Positions 32,177 to 39,997 of a stretch of DNA of 64,000 nt are shown here, one piece after another (within the stretch, counting starts at the first letter, position 1; each line of letters starts with the position of its first letter). The notes beneath the pieces were generated by a model. That model did no database searches. It saw only the letters and a list, made by a program, of their open reading frames with translations, and was not told the origin of the DNA. The DNA lies in NCBI GenBank assembly GCA_003149935.1, contig QAMH01000004.1:248001-312000 (forward strand). Reading direction: 5' to 3'. The translations under genes and the position numbers were made by a program. The DNA is from Coriobacteriia bacterium. Lineage in GTDB: Bacteria; Actinomycetota; Coriobacteriia; Coriobacteriales; QAMH01.

Positions 32177-32219
32177 GTAACATGCGTTACCAAGGGGCTC
32201 TGCCCGTAACACAGGTTAC
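32177..32219. promoter_or_regulatory. Two Crp/Fnr-type palindromes
   Basis: GTAAC-ATGC-GTTAC (32177-32190) and GTAAC-ACAG-GTTAC (32206-32219) are perfect 5+4+5 palindromes with centres 29 bp apart. They lie between the broken Crp/Fnr gene and the truncated molybdoenzyme gene and probably controlled the latter. Confidence 0.6.
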
Positions 32220-32291
32220 AGACGAGGCTCGCAGCGCCCCCATAGACTCTTCTCATCGTCAGCTACGAGAAGTAGAGAAGGGGGAGGTCTA

Positions 32292-32500
32292 ATGTCCGAG
32301 GAGAGTTTTGTCTACACTGCGTGTCCTGGGTGGGGTGACCACGAGTATTGCGCACTGAAGACGGTCGTCAAGGACGGCAAGATCATCCGCACGGAGCCCG
32401 CTGATTACACGGGCTGCGAGTGCAAGGAAGGTTTCATCTGCCAGAAGGGCGTCATGTCCTGGCGTCAGGTGTACAACGAGAAGCGCCTTACGGTGCCGCC
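32292..32500 (+). pseudogene. N-terminal fragment of a molybdopterin oxidoreductase
   Basis: ATG 32292 (GGGGGAGG upstream) begins YTACPGWGDHEYCALKTVVK, then DYTGCECKEGFICQKGVMSW and YNEKRLTVP. This is the iron-sulphur N-terminus of a cytoplasmic DMSO-reductase-type subunit (C-x8-C...C-x-C...C). After about 69 residues the expected continuation (K-R-V-G...SWDEALD) is missing and the frame drifts into DNA antisense to the antiporter gene. The remaining ~600 residues have been lost by deletion. Confidence 0.75.
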
Positions 32501-32602
32501 GTGGCATTCGCCGGTCACGCACAAGCAATCCTTGGCACGGTGGGATGGCGCATGTACCAGCTCTCGATGCCTTGGATGCTTGCAAGCGATGTGTCCTCCG
32601 CC

Positions 32603-34393
32603 TCAGAGCGTGAGCTGCTGGATGTACACGTCGTTACGGAGCTCCTTGGCGTGCTTGGGGTCGACCTGCCCGTCGTGGGCCATCTCCTTCACGTATTCGA
32701 GCTCGCGGGAAAGCGCCTGGGCCTGGACGTCCTCCACCGCATCGTAGACGTCACGCAGGGCGCGAAAATGCGCGGTGAGGATTGATGGGTCTTCGGCCTC
32801 CTCGTCACCGTCGTAGAAACCGGATTCCCTGAGCTCGGAGTCGAGCTCCTCGATGCGCTCGTATTGCTCGTCGCATTGCGCTATCACCTGTCGGGCCTGC
32901 GCGGCCACGTCGGCGGAGGCGCGCTTGGCGATGTCTGCGAGCTGGTCGGCGTAGCGCTTCATCACGATGACCGTGGCCGGTTCGTCAACATCGCCGTTTA
33001 CGGCTGCCATCTGCGCCGATGCCTCCCCGGTGACCGATCCCGTCTGGTGGGCATCGGCCCTTATGGATTCGATGACCCGCATGAGTAGGCGCGCTTCGGC
33101 ATCCACCTGCCTTTTCGTGCGGCGCGAATCGGCCTTGTGCGGTACCAGCGCCGGCACGGCGAAGTTCGCCAGCAAGAGCGTGCACAGGATGACGCCGGAA
33201 GCGATGGACGCGAGCATGGTGTGGACCGGGAGCGCCCCGGATGCCGGTAGCGTGACGGGCACTGTCAGGATGAGCGAGAGCGTGATGCCGCCCTTGGGGC
33301 CCGCGAAGGCCGTGGCCAGTGCACTGCGAAAGTGCTCGCCGTCGAGCAAGGTGCGCACGGGCTGCCTGCGGGCGAGGCAGTGCACGACGTCCATCCCCGC
33401 GATCCAGCAGAAGCGTACGATTTCCAGAATTAGCGTGAGGACGATGACGACGCCGAACATGAGCCACGGATCGCCGAAGCCGCCGTCGGCAGCCGGCGCG
33501 ATGAAGCGGGGCAGCTGCATGCCCAGCAAGACGAAGATGATGCCGTTGAGGATGAAGCCGAGCGTATCCCAGACGCCCTTGGCCTGCATGCGCTGGCGCG
33601 CGGTCTGGGGCGTGTGACGATGGGGGAGAAGCGACATGACCATGCCCGCCATGACCACGGCGATGACGGCGCCGATGTGGATCTGGTGGCAGATGAGGTA
33701 GATCACGAAGGGCAAGAGCAGCTCGAGAGTCACGTGCAGGTTGGGGCTGTCGATGCCGCGACGGCGGATGAACTCCAGCAACAGCCATGCCGCGAAGCCC
33801 AGGATGACGCCTCCGAAAAGTCCGCCGAAGAGCTCCAGGGCGAGCTCCTCGCCGGCGTGCGCCAGGGAAAGCGCCCCCGTGAGGGCAAATCCGATGGCGG
33901 TCTTGAACACCACCGTACCGGTCACGTCGTTGAAGAACGCCTCGCCCATCAAAAGCGTCTCGTGGCGCTTGCCGAAGCGGAAGTCCTTGGAGAGCTCCGT
34001 GACGGCCACCGCGTCGGTCGATCCCATGGCGGCGCCAAAGGCGATGGCGGCGGCCAATGGGATGGCGGGAAGCAGCGCGTGCAGCGCGAAGCCCACGGCG
34101 ACGACGGTGACGAGCACGAGTCCCACGGCAAGCGAGAAGATGCCCCAGCGGCTCTTCCAGAGGGCGCCGGAATCGGCATGGCGCGACTCGTTGAAGTGCA
34201 GCGGGGCGATGAACAGGATGAGCAGCAGCTCGGCATCCAGCCCGGTGTCGAAGGAGCCCGTGACGAAGACGGCGATGACGGCACCGAGCGCAATCTGCAC
34301 GAGGGGAAGCGACAACGCGGGCAGGAAGCGCCCGATGATGCTGGAGACCACCACGGCCGCCAGCAGGAACAGCACGAGTTGCAGCGCTTCCAT
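32603..34393 (-). CDS. Na+/H+ antiporter, CPA1 (NhaP/NHE) family
   Basis: A 596-residue protein. Residues 1-400 hold about twelve helices with the CPA1 landmarks: FIAPLHFNESRHAD (about 65), AFGAAMGSTDAVAVTELSKD (about 118) and GEAFFNDVTGTVVF (about 150), where Asp and Asn-Asp are ion-binding positions. The last ~190 residues are a soluble, helical regulatory tail. AAGGAGG precedes ATG. It exchanges Na+ or K+ for protons to control pH and salt. Confidence 0.88.
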   Translation of the reverse strand: MEALQLVLFLLAAVVVSSIIGRFLPALSLPLVQIALGAVIAVFVTGSFDTGLDAELLLILFIAPLHFNESRHADSGALWKSRWGIFSLAVGLVLVTVVAVGFALHALLPAIPLAAAIAFGAAMGSTDAVAVTELSKDFRFGKRHETLLMGEAFFNDVTGTVVFKTAIGFALTGALSLAHAGEELALELFGGLFGGVILGFAAWLLLEFIRRRGIDSPNLHVTLELLLPFVIYLICHQIHIGAVIAVVMAGMVMSLLPHRHTPQTARQRMQAKGVWDTLGFILNGIIFVLLGMQLPRFIAPAADGGFGDPWLMFGVVIVLTLILEIVRFCWIAGMDVVHCLARRQPVRTLLDGEHFRSALATAFAGPKGGITLSLILTVPVTLPASGALPVHTMLASIASGVILCTLLLANFAVPALVPHKADSRRTKRQVDAEARLLMRVIESIRADAHQTGSVTGEASAQMAAVNGDVDEPATVIVMKRYADQLADIAKRASADVAAQARQVIAQCDEQYERIEELDSELRESGFYDGDEEAEDPSILTAHFRALRDVYDAVEDVQAQALSRELEYVKEMAHDGQVDPKHAKELRNDVYIQQLTL

Positions 34394-34480
34394 CCGTGTC
34401 CTCCTTCGTAGGTTTTCAGAGCATTGTAGCGCGATGAGTTAGTGGGGAAGCCGACGGATAATGAGAAGCGCTCTTTAATA

Positions 34481-34502
34481 TGTATGTATTATAATACATA
34501 CA
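34481..34502 (+). promoter_or_regulatory. Perfect 22-bp palindromic operator over the -10 box of the kinase operon
   Basis: TGTATGTATTA (34481-34491) and TAATACATACA (34492-34502) form a perfect palindrome without spacer. It contains TATAAT (34490-34495). It ends 25 bp before the GTG start of the HipA-like kinase. The obvious binder is the XRE domain of the second gene. Confidence 0.75.
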
Positions 34503-34527
34503 ACAACATTAGACCGAGGAGCTGCCA

Positions 34528-35361
34528 GTGGGTACTCGCGATGTCATAAAGAAGTTACAAGACTACACGCATCTCGCGTGGGACGAGAAAGCCGTCACAA
34601 GTGGCACGGGTGGCACGTTCCTCAAGTCGCGTACCAAATCGAGTAGGGGAAACATCTACTATAAGCTTTCCTGCTATGACCGACATCAGGGTATTTACGG
34701 ACACGAATCCGTGAACGAGCTCATCGCGAGCCGTCTGCTCGATAATCTCGGCATTTCCCATATCCCCTATAAGCTCGTACATGCACTTGTCATGGTGAAG
34801 GGGCAGACGCACGAGACGTGGCTCAGCGAGTCGAGGGACTATCGTCGTCCCCACGAGCGACGCCAGGCCCTTGACACCTATATCGACCTGAATGCCCGGG
34901 GTGATGAGTCGCCACTCGAATTTTGCACGAAACGGGGATGGACGGATGCGATTAACGCGATGATGGCGTTCGATTATCTCATCATCAATCGCGATCGCCA
35001 TGGCGCGAACATCGAGGTTATCTTGCGTGACGGGACGGTCGAGCTTGCGCCACTTTTTGACCATGGCGTCTCCTTCGCGTTTTCGTGTTACGACGACGAA
35101 GAGCGGATACGTACGTTCGATCCGATGGCTGACAGAAACGCAAACAACTACATCGGATCGCGTTCGCTCGAGCGCAATCTCGAACTTGTCCCGTCAGGCA
35201 CGCTACAAGGCAGCGTGCTCTCTGATGGGGGTGCATCCCTTTTCCGGGGACTCGAAGATGCGATGCCCGACTGCCTTCGGGAAAAGATATGGGAGATCGT
35301 CAGCACGCGCTGGCAGCATCTTGCAGACCTTGGCATAGCAAAGGAGCGTGGTGACCAATGA
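34528..35361 (+). CDS. HipA/CtkA-like protein kinase
   Basis: A 277-residue protein starting at GTG 34528 (GAGGAG seven bases upstream). It has a lysine-containing strand (GNIYYKLSCYD), a catalytic loop (DYLIINRDRHGANIEVI, about residues 149-165) and a metal-binding loop (LAPLFDHGVSFAF, about 175), as in HipA and the related CtkA kinases. HipA-type kinases phosphorylate tRNA synthetases or other targets and cause dormancy. The gene overlaps the next one (ATGA), whose product carries the DNA-binding antitoxin-like domain. Confidence 0.7.
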   Translation: MGTRDVIKKLQDYTHLAWDEKAVTSGTGGTFLKSRTKSSRGNIYYKLSCYDRHQGIYGHESVNELIASRLLDNLGISHIPYKLVHALVMVKGQTHETWLSESRDYRRPHERRQALDTYIDLNARGDESPLEFCTKRGWTDAINAMMAFDYLIINRDRHGANIEVILRDGTVELAPLFDHGVSFAFSCYDDEERIRTFDPMADRNANNYIGSRSLERNLELVPSGTLQGSVLSDGGASLFRGLEDAMPDCLREKIWEIVSTRWQHLADLGIAKERGDQ

Positions 35362-36536
35362 CGGTCGAATACTTTGCCATACGGGACAGCGCGCGCAGAA
35401 AGGCCTCGCCGTGCGCGTTCATGCGTCACGCCGATGATATAGGCTTCGAGATTGATATCGATTCAGACGTTTCCGTGGATGAAGTGCCGGCGTTCTTCGT
35501 TCCGTTTGTCGAGAAGGAGGAGCGCTATATCGGTGCGGACCTAGCCCTTCGTTGGGTACGTGAGCGTGTGCCACCTCCGGGAAGGCAAAACCTGGGCGAG
35601 ATTCTGGATGCCCATGGGCTTAGCGAATACAGCGAGCTTGCGCTGCTGCGGGCAGGACGTGGGGAGAGCTCTCAGGATAGTTTCGTCGTCGAGGAAATAG
35701 ACGAGGCAAGCTACGAGTCAGGCCGCGTTGATCGAACGATGCAGCGCCGGCAGAAGCTCGGCCAGGAGATCAAAGCACGGCGCATGGGTCTGGGCATGTC
35801 CCAGCGCGAACTTGCGGATGCCATCGGCATCGACCAGCCGGCATTGAGTCGGATTGAGGCGGGCAAGGCCAATGTGACCTTCGACTTGCTGGCTGATATC
35901 GATGAGGTGCTTTCCGGGGATAGTCGGCCGATACTGAGTCTTACTAGACGCGCGTTGTGGAATGCGGAACGCAGAGAATTGCATGGGCTCATCAAGCGAA
36001 GCGCGCCATCGCTTGCCCAGGTATATAAGCGGCTGATTGACGAGCTTGAGGTGTATTTTGAAGATGCGGCATCGGCGAATGTGGATGCGCGGATTATCTC
36101 GTGGTGTTTCGAGGAGCTTGGCTCCACAATCGCGGGACTAGAGAAGGAAGCGCCTGCATTCGAGGGATGCATGAGCCAACTCATTGTCCTTGAGGACACT
36201 CTGAAGGATGCGCTCGAGAAGCTTCTCGATGCAAACGAGGAGCTCTTCGAGTTGACCAGGAGAGCCAATCGTGTCGATGCCAAAGGCAAGTACGTGGCTC
36301 CAGGGCAAGACGATTTCAGCACGTTTCTTGCGTTGTTTGAGGCTAGCGACATGCAAGATGCGGTGATGCACGTGTTAAGGAATCCGTACTGGTTAGATGC
36401 ATTGAGCGATGCAGGGTTAACCGAGCACCGCACCGACCTTGGGGCAGGCAGTGAGTTCGGCACGCAGCTTCGCGTTTGGCGGACCGGAGGAGCAACATGC
36501 CATGCTCGAGTCCGAGGGCGTGGATTTCGACGATGA
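35358..36536 (+). CDS. Three-part partner of the HipA-like kinase with XRE domain
   Basis: A 392-residue protein. Residues 1-115 resemble the small N-terminal module usually encoded separately before CtkA/HipA-like kinases (RERVPPPGRQNLGEILDAHG, then LLRAGRGESSQDSFVVEE). Residues ~130-190 are an XRE helix-turn-helix (KARRMGLGMSQRELADAIGI, then PALSRIEAGK). Residues ~200-310 are long helices (LAQVYKRLIDELEVYFEDAA) of unknown kind. The last ~30 residues look unconstrained. Probable antitoxin and operon repressor acting at the 22-bp palindrome. Confidence 0.6.
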   Translation: MTVEYFAIRDSARRKASPCAFMRHADDIGFEIDIDSDVSVDEVPAFFVPFVEKEERYIGADLALRWVRERVPPPGRQNLGEILDAHGLSEYSELALLRAGRGESSQDSFVVEEIDEASYESGRVDRTMQRRQKLGQEIKARRMGLGMSQRELADAIGIDQPALSRIEAGKANVTFDLLADIDEVLSGDSRPILSLTRRALWNAERRELHGLIKRSAPSLAQVYKRLIDELEVYFEDAASANVDARIISWCFEELGSTIAGLEKEAPAFEGCMSQLIVLEDTLKDALEKLLDANEELFELTRRANRVDAKGKYVAPGQDDFSTFLALFEASDMQDAVMHVLRNPYWLDALSDAGLTEHRTDLGAGSEFGTQLRVWRTGGATCHARVRGRGFRR

Positions 36537-36672
36537 CGGCCGTGTGATGATGGAGAAATGCCAGTGGGATGATTGCGGCGTCGATTGGGAGACGGAGCTG
36601 GTGCAGTGGCCACTTCACGATTGCGAGAGTTGCGATGAGCCGAGGAAAGATTGCAAGAGGACACTGGCTTAA
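36502..36672 (+). CDS. Possible small acidic Cys-rich protein
   Basis: ATG 36502 follows GGAGGAG by eight bases and encodes 56 residues rich in Asp/Glu with five Cys (MEKCQWDDCGVDW, then HDCESCDEPRKDC). It overlaps the end of the upstream gene by 35 bp. The paired Cys could bind zinc. No family was recognised; it could also be out-of-frame sequence from a decayed 3' end of the previous gene. Confidence 0.35.
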   Translation: MLESEGVDFDDDGRVMMEKCQWDDCGVDWETELVQWPLHDCESCDEPRKDCKRTLA

Positions 36673-36689
36673 AGCTGCCGTAGTCTCAA

Positions 36690-37067
36690 TTACTCCTCTT
36701 TCACCTCCACCATCGCATATTCCACCCGCTGCTTGGCCTCTGCCTTGCGGCGATACGCCGTCGAGCGTGACACGCCAAGGGCCTCGGCGATTGTCTCGGC
36801 TGCCGTTCTGACGAGCCAGTCGTCGGTCTCCGATTCGCTCATGCCGGCAATTGCGCTGTCGGCAGGCGCTTGCTTTCTCTTGCGACCGGCGCCGCGCTTG
36901 TAGGCATCGCGGTCGTACTCGAAGACGAGCTCGCCGCCGGCGGGAGGGTCGGGAAGTGTGACGGTGATGCCCATCGCGCCCAGGTCACGGGCCAGTGTCT
37001 GTATGGCAGATGTCTCTTTATCGCCAATCTTCCCTGACAGGGGAATGATTACTCTTACCAGGCTCAT
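36690..37067 (-). CDS. Helix-turn-helix protein of unknown family
   Basis: A 125-residue protein. The N-terminal ~50 residues form a beta-alpha unit (MSLVRVIIPLSGKIGDKETS). A basic linker follows (YKRGAGRKRKQAP), then a resolvase-type helix-turn-helix near residue 90 (AAETIAEALGVSRSTAYRRK). It is transcribed away from the small membrane protein locus at 37.28 kb, so the two share the intergenic region. A regulator or recombination accessory role is possible; unproven. Confidence 0.55.
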   Translation of the reverse strand: MSLVRVIIPLSGKIGDKETSAIQTLARDLGAMGITVTLPDPPAGGELVFEYDRDAYKRGAGRKRKQAPADSAIAGMSESETDDWLVRTAAETIAEALGVSRSTAYRRKAEAKQRVEYAMVEVKEE

Positions 37068-37117
37068 GCGTGTCCCTCATTTCGCGTGGATGATCTCATT
37101 GTATCCCAAAATTAAAT

Positions 37118-37159
37118 ATGACATATACGGATTGTGTTGCTATAATAGAACAAATGTTC
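37118..37159 (+). promoter_or_regulatory. Strong promoter with LexA-type (SOS) box
   Basis: -35 ATGACA (37118-37123), a 17-bp spacer and -10 TATAAT (37141-37146). GAAC-AAAT-GTTC at 37148-37159 matches the Gram-positive LexA/DinR consensus GAAC-N4-GTTC and covers the predicted start site (about 37153). Repression by LexA and release upon DNA damage are the natural reading. Confidence 0.65.
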
Positions 37160-37165
37160 GTATAC

Positions 37166-37185
37166 GAGCAGAGAAGCATCTGCTC
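37166..37185 (+). other. 5' UTR hairpin of the small membrane protein mRNA
   Basis: GAGCAGA (37166-37172) and TCTGCTC (37179-37185) form a 7-bp stem close to the predicted 5' end. Such 5' hairpins stabilise many type I toxin messages. Confidence 0.5.
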
Positions 37186-37232
37186 CTTGAAATCTGAACA
37201 CCGGGTCGCTCGTCGCGAAAGCGGCTGGTGAT

Positions 37233-37470
37233 ATGGGTAGGTGCAAGCGTATCTCGCTAGGCAGAAAGCAGGTACGCGTATGGATATGGAGTTTCTGGTC
37301 GCCTTGTTGCAGCTGTATGCCTCGATTGCCGCTCTGCTCGTGGCGGTCGTGGTAGGCACAAGGCAGATGAAATGAAATAACCACCCACAATGTGAGTGGC
37401 TATCTCGCTCAAGTAACTGATAGGAATACTTGAGATACGCGCACCGTTGCAGCGGTGAGTGCCTACCCAT
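37233..37470 (+). ncRNA. Self-pairing toxin-type mRNA with possible antisense RNA
   Basis: Two 9-nt blocks upstream of the small ORF are exact complements of two blocks after it: ATGGGTAGG (37233-37241) with CCTACCCAT (37462-37470), and GCGTATCTC (37247-37255) with GAGATACGC (37432-37440). A local hairpin CACCG-TTGCAG-CGGTG lies at 37442-37457, and CTCAAGTA/TACTTGAG pair at about 37408-37433. Such 5'-3' pairing keeps type I toxin mRNAs untranslated. A minus-strand TATGAT (37474-37479) could start an antisense RNA across the 3' half. Confidence 0.55.
37280..37375 (+). CDS. 31-residue single-span membrane peptide, candidate type I toxin
   Basis: Too short for routine gene calling. From ATG 37280 it encodes 31 residues: a short acidic start (MDMEF), one hydrophobic helix (LVALLQLYASIAALLVAVVV) and a basic tail (GTRQMK). 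AGCAGG lies seven bases before the ATG. Size and layout match type I toxins such as TisB and the holin-like (Hol_Tox) peptides. It has a 127-nt structured 5' UTR, a LexA box and 5'-3' complementary blocks. I infer a damage-induced membrane-depolarising peptide. Confidence 0.6.
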   Translation: MDMEFLVALLQLYASIAALLVAVVVGTRQMK

Positions 37471-37513
37471 CCTATCATACTGCGTGGTTAAAGTCCATGG
37501 TCAGAACAGCTTC

Positions 37514-37728
37514 TCACTTCCCGTACGCCCCGTTGTCGTGCTTCGTCGCCGTCACTATCGAGAAGTGAAAGATCGGCTTGTCCACGCGGCGGATGCCGAC
37601 GCGCATGTGCGGCATGCCAGCAGGCAGAAGATGATGCTCGTCTTGGTCAGCAGATGCTCTTTGCTATCGAGCGCGAGCATGATCTCGCCACCGAGGTTGT
37701 AAGAGTCATTCAGATGCGATGACCCTTC
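37514..37728 (-). pseudogene. Cupin-type protein remnant with a frameshift
   Basis: The minus strand reads NDSYNLGGEIMLALDSKEHL, then LTKTSIIFC. In the next frame it continues PAGMPHMRVGIRRVDKPIFH, FSIVTATKHDNGAYGK and a stop at 37514. Joined (one C lost from TGCCCT near 37621) it is the C-terminal half of a cupin barrel with the typical P-A-G-x-x-H turn. The N-terminal half is missing at 37728, where the GNAT gene begins on the other strand. Confidence 0.65.
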
Positions 37729-38223
37729 ATGGCATTTACAATGATGCCAAAGTCCGCGTCTCAAGGAGAACCGTTCGTGCTCATTCGCGAGGAACATGGC
37801 GACAGACGGCGTCACCTGCCCCTGCTCCTGCTTGCCGATGAGCAGGAAAGCATGGTCGATCGCTATCTCGACGAAGGCACGATGTACGTCCTGGAGGTCG
37901 ACGGCGTCGTGGTGGGCGAGTGCGTTGTGAACGATGTGGGCAACGGCGTGCTGGAGATCAAGAACATCGCTGTCAATCCCTCTCACCAGCACCAGGGTTA
38001 TGGGCGCATACTCATCGACTTCGTGGCCATGCGCCATGCAGGCGAGTATGACATCCTGCAAGTGGGGACAGGCGACAGTCCGCTCACCGTGCCGTTTTAC
38101 GAGCGATGCGGCTTCGAGCGCTCTCATGTGGTCGAAGGATTCTTCACGGAAAACTACGACCATCCCATATTCGAGGGCGGTGTTCGGCTTGTCGACATGG
38201 TCTATCTGCGCAAGCGTTTGTAG
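37729..38223 (+). CDS. GNAT-family N-acetyltransferase
   Basis: A 164-residue protein. Strand-turn-helix acetyl-CoA motif: IKNIAVNPSHQHQGYGRILI, then FYERCGFERSHVVEGFF. ATG 37741 is an alternative start; neither has a strong ribosome binding site. The substrate is unknown. It was apparently placed next to the decayed cupin gene by a deletion. Confidence 0.8.
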   Translation: MAFTMMPKSASQGEPFVLIREEHGDRRRHLPLLLLADEQESMVDRYLDEGTMYVLEVDGVVVGECVVNDVGNGVLEIKNIAVNPSHQHQGYGRILIDFVAMRHAGEYDILQVGTGDSPLTVPFYERCGFERSHVVEGFFTENYDHPIFEGGVRLVDMVYLRKRL

Positions 38224-38307
38224 ATGGAGCTTGGGTTTACCGTGCGGCGGTTCCTCTTATCCTTTCGCGCCTGTCCTAATCCGGCTAAGAGTATTTACAA
38301 TGACTCC

Positions 38308-38904
38308 ATGGCCACGACCAAAGGAGCGCTACCTGTGTCCAAATCCTTGACCGACATGTCCCTTGAGGAGCTCTGGCAGCTCTTTCCCATCGAGCTCGTG
38401 GAGCATCGGGATTGCTGGGCTGGCTGGTATCGAGAGGAGGCCTCCGCGCTCGATGGCATCCTGTCTCCGGGCCTGCCGCATGCAATCCACCACATCGGTA
38501 GCACGGCAATCGATGGCATCTGGGCAAAACCCATCGTCGACATTCTCGTCGAGCTACCCGATGATGCGGCCATCGAATCCGCCAAGGCACGGCTTGCAGC
38601 CCATGGCTACCTGGCCATGGCCGACCGCGACCTCAACAAGGGCTACACGCCGGAAGGCTTCGCCGAGCGGGTTTTCCACGTCCACTTGCGCATTGCCGGC
38701 GACAATGATGAGCTTTACTTCCGCGATTATCTCAACGCCCATCCCGATGTCGCCCAAGAGTACGAGCGCCTCAAGCTCTCGCTTTGGAAGGAGTTCGAGC
38801 ACGACCGCGATGGTTACACGCAGGCGAAGGCCGCCTTCGTCAGGAAGCACACGGACCTCGCCAAGGCCGAGCATTCGTCTGGCACGGACGTGTTACCCTG
38901 CTGA
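38308..38904 (+). CDS. GrpB-family protein (UPF0157)
   Basis: About 198 residues from ATG 38308. The family signature IHHIGSTAIDGIWAKPIVDI is at residues ~60-79, and the later segment FAERVFHVHLRI and FRDYLNAHPDVAQEYERLK follow the usual pattern. The fold is of the nucleotidyltransferase type and some relatives are fused to kinases. No activity is established. The upstream 28 residues are a weakly conserved extension, and GTG 38335 could be the true start. Confidence 0.8.
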   Translation: MATTKGALPVSKSLTDMSLEELWQLFPIELVEHRDCWAGWYREEASALDGILSPGLPHAIHHIGSTAIDGIWAKPIVDILVELPDDAAIESAKARLAAHGYLAMADRDLNKGYTPEGFAERVFHVHLRIAGDNDELYFRDYLNAHPDVAQEYERLKLSLWKEFEHDRDGYTQAKAAFVRKHTDLAKAEHSSGTDVLPC

Positions 38905-38935
38905 GTAACACATGTGGTTACTTGAAGGAGCAGAC

Positions 38936-39121
38936 ATGGAAGCCGGTACGCAGATGAAGGGTCATGTGGACTCCACGTTGAAGGAGACGGCCGAAGACAT
39001 CCGCTGCGAAGATCATCCGCAGCAGGAAGCTGCGACAGCGCCGGGAGAACTTCCCGCGGACAAGAAGGCACTCGCAGATGAGCTCATCAAGCAGTATCGC
39101 CTCGAGGAGCTCTGCAGGTAA
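38936..39121 (+). CDS. Small hydrophilic protein
   Basis: From ATG 38936 (GAAGGAG upstream) it encodes 61 charged residues (MEAGTQMKGHVDSTLKETAE and a helical end DELIKQYRLEELCR). No family recognised. The good ribosome binding site and following hairpin argue that it is expressed. Confidence 0.45.
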   Translation: MEAGTQMKGHVDSTLKETAEDIRCEDHPQQEAATAPGELPADKKALADELIKQYRLEELCR

Positions 39122-39134
39122 TACGCATCCATGA

Positions 39135-39164
39135 GAAGCGGCAGGGGTTGCTCCTCGCCGCTTC
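39135..39164 (+). terminator. Hairpin terminator candidate
   Basis: GAAGCGGC and GCCGCTTC form an 8-bp stem 13 bases after the small gene's stop, followed by ATCTTC. The T-run is weak. Confidence 0.45.
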
Positions 39165-39229
39165 ATCTTCAGGAATAGCTTGCATTCGAAGCCGCATGCG
39201 GGAATTGCTCCGCGCCTGTGCCGCCTTCG

Positions 39230-39904
39230 CTAGCTGGAGACGGGCAGGTGCGCGGCGATGGAGTTTGCCAGCGTCGCGAGCGGCATCGTCTGCAGCCACA
39301 GCGTACCCGGGCCAGTCACCTTCGTGTTGAAGAGGCCTTCGCCGCCCAGCATGATGTTCTTGGCTCCATGGATGCGCTCGACCTCGATCGTCATGCCCTC
39401 GGTAAATCCGAGCACGTTGCCGGTGTCAATGAGCATGCTCTGCCCGGCGGCCAGCTCGTACTTCATCAGCTCGCCATCACATTCCAGAAAGACGATGCCC
39501 TGACCGCTCATGCGCTGCATGATGAAGCCCTCGCCGCCAAAGAAGCCGCCACTCATCTTCTTATTGAAGAAGATCGACAAATCAACGCCCATCTCCGAGG
39601 CGAGAAACGACATCTTCTGGGCGATGAAGCCCTTGCCAGGCTCGATTTGGATGGGAAGGATCTTGCCGGGAAAGCTCGAACCGAACGCGATGAGGCCGGC
39701 CGATGACGCGGTATAGATGTTCTGGAACATGGACTCGCCCGAGAACATCTTGGAGAACATCTTACCGACACCGCCGCCAGTCGTCTCCATGGTCATGCAG
39801 GGATCCATCCACACCATCGATCCCTTCTCGGTCTTCATCTGCTCACCGGCCTCCAGGTGGCAGACCACTACGGGAAACGCTCCGCCTTCGATTTCGTATT
39901 GCAT
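39230..39904 (-). CDS. TIGR00266/AIM24-family protein
   Basis: A 224-residue beta-rich protein. Landmarks of the family: MQYEIEGGAFPVVVCHLEAG at the start, KGSMVWMDPCMTMETTGGG at about 27-45, and repeated IMQRMSGQGIVFLECDG-type strands. The AIM24 fold is a double beta-roll; the eukaryotic relative is mitochondrial, and bacterial roles are unknown. AGGAGGACCC precedes ATG. Confidence 0.85.
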   Translation of the reverse strand: MQYEIEGGAFPVVVCHLEAGEQMKTEKGSMVWMDPCMTMETTGGGVGKMFSKMFSGESMFQNIYTASSAGLIAFGSSFPGKILPIQIEPGKGFIAQKMSFLASEMGVDLSIFFNKKMSGGFFGGEGFIMQRMSGQGIVFLECDGELMKYELAAGQSMLIDTGNVLGFTEGMTIEVERIHGAKNIMLGGEGLFNTKVTGPGTLWLQTMPLATLANSIAAHLPVSS

Positions 39905-39997
39905 GGGTCCTCCTCGACTTGGGCATTCGAACCATCGGGAGCGCCATTATAAGCGGTTTGCCATGCACGACGGTCGCAAACCGACGCTTCCCGGCGT

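Noticed and set aside
32500..32602. Coding-like frame GTVGWRMYQLSMPWMLASD after the molybdoenzyme stump
   Set aside because: Could be the tail of a deleted gene, but it continues into antiporter antisense DNA and matches nothing I recognise.
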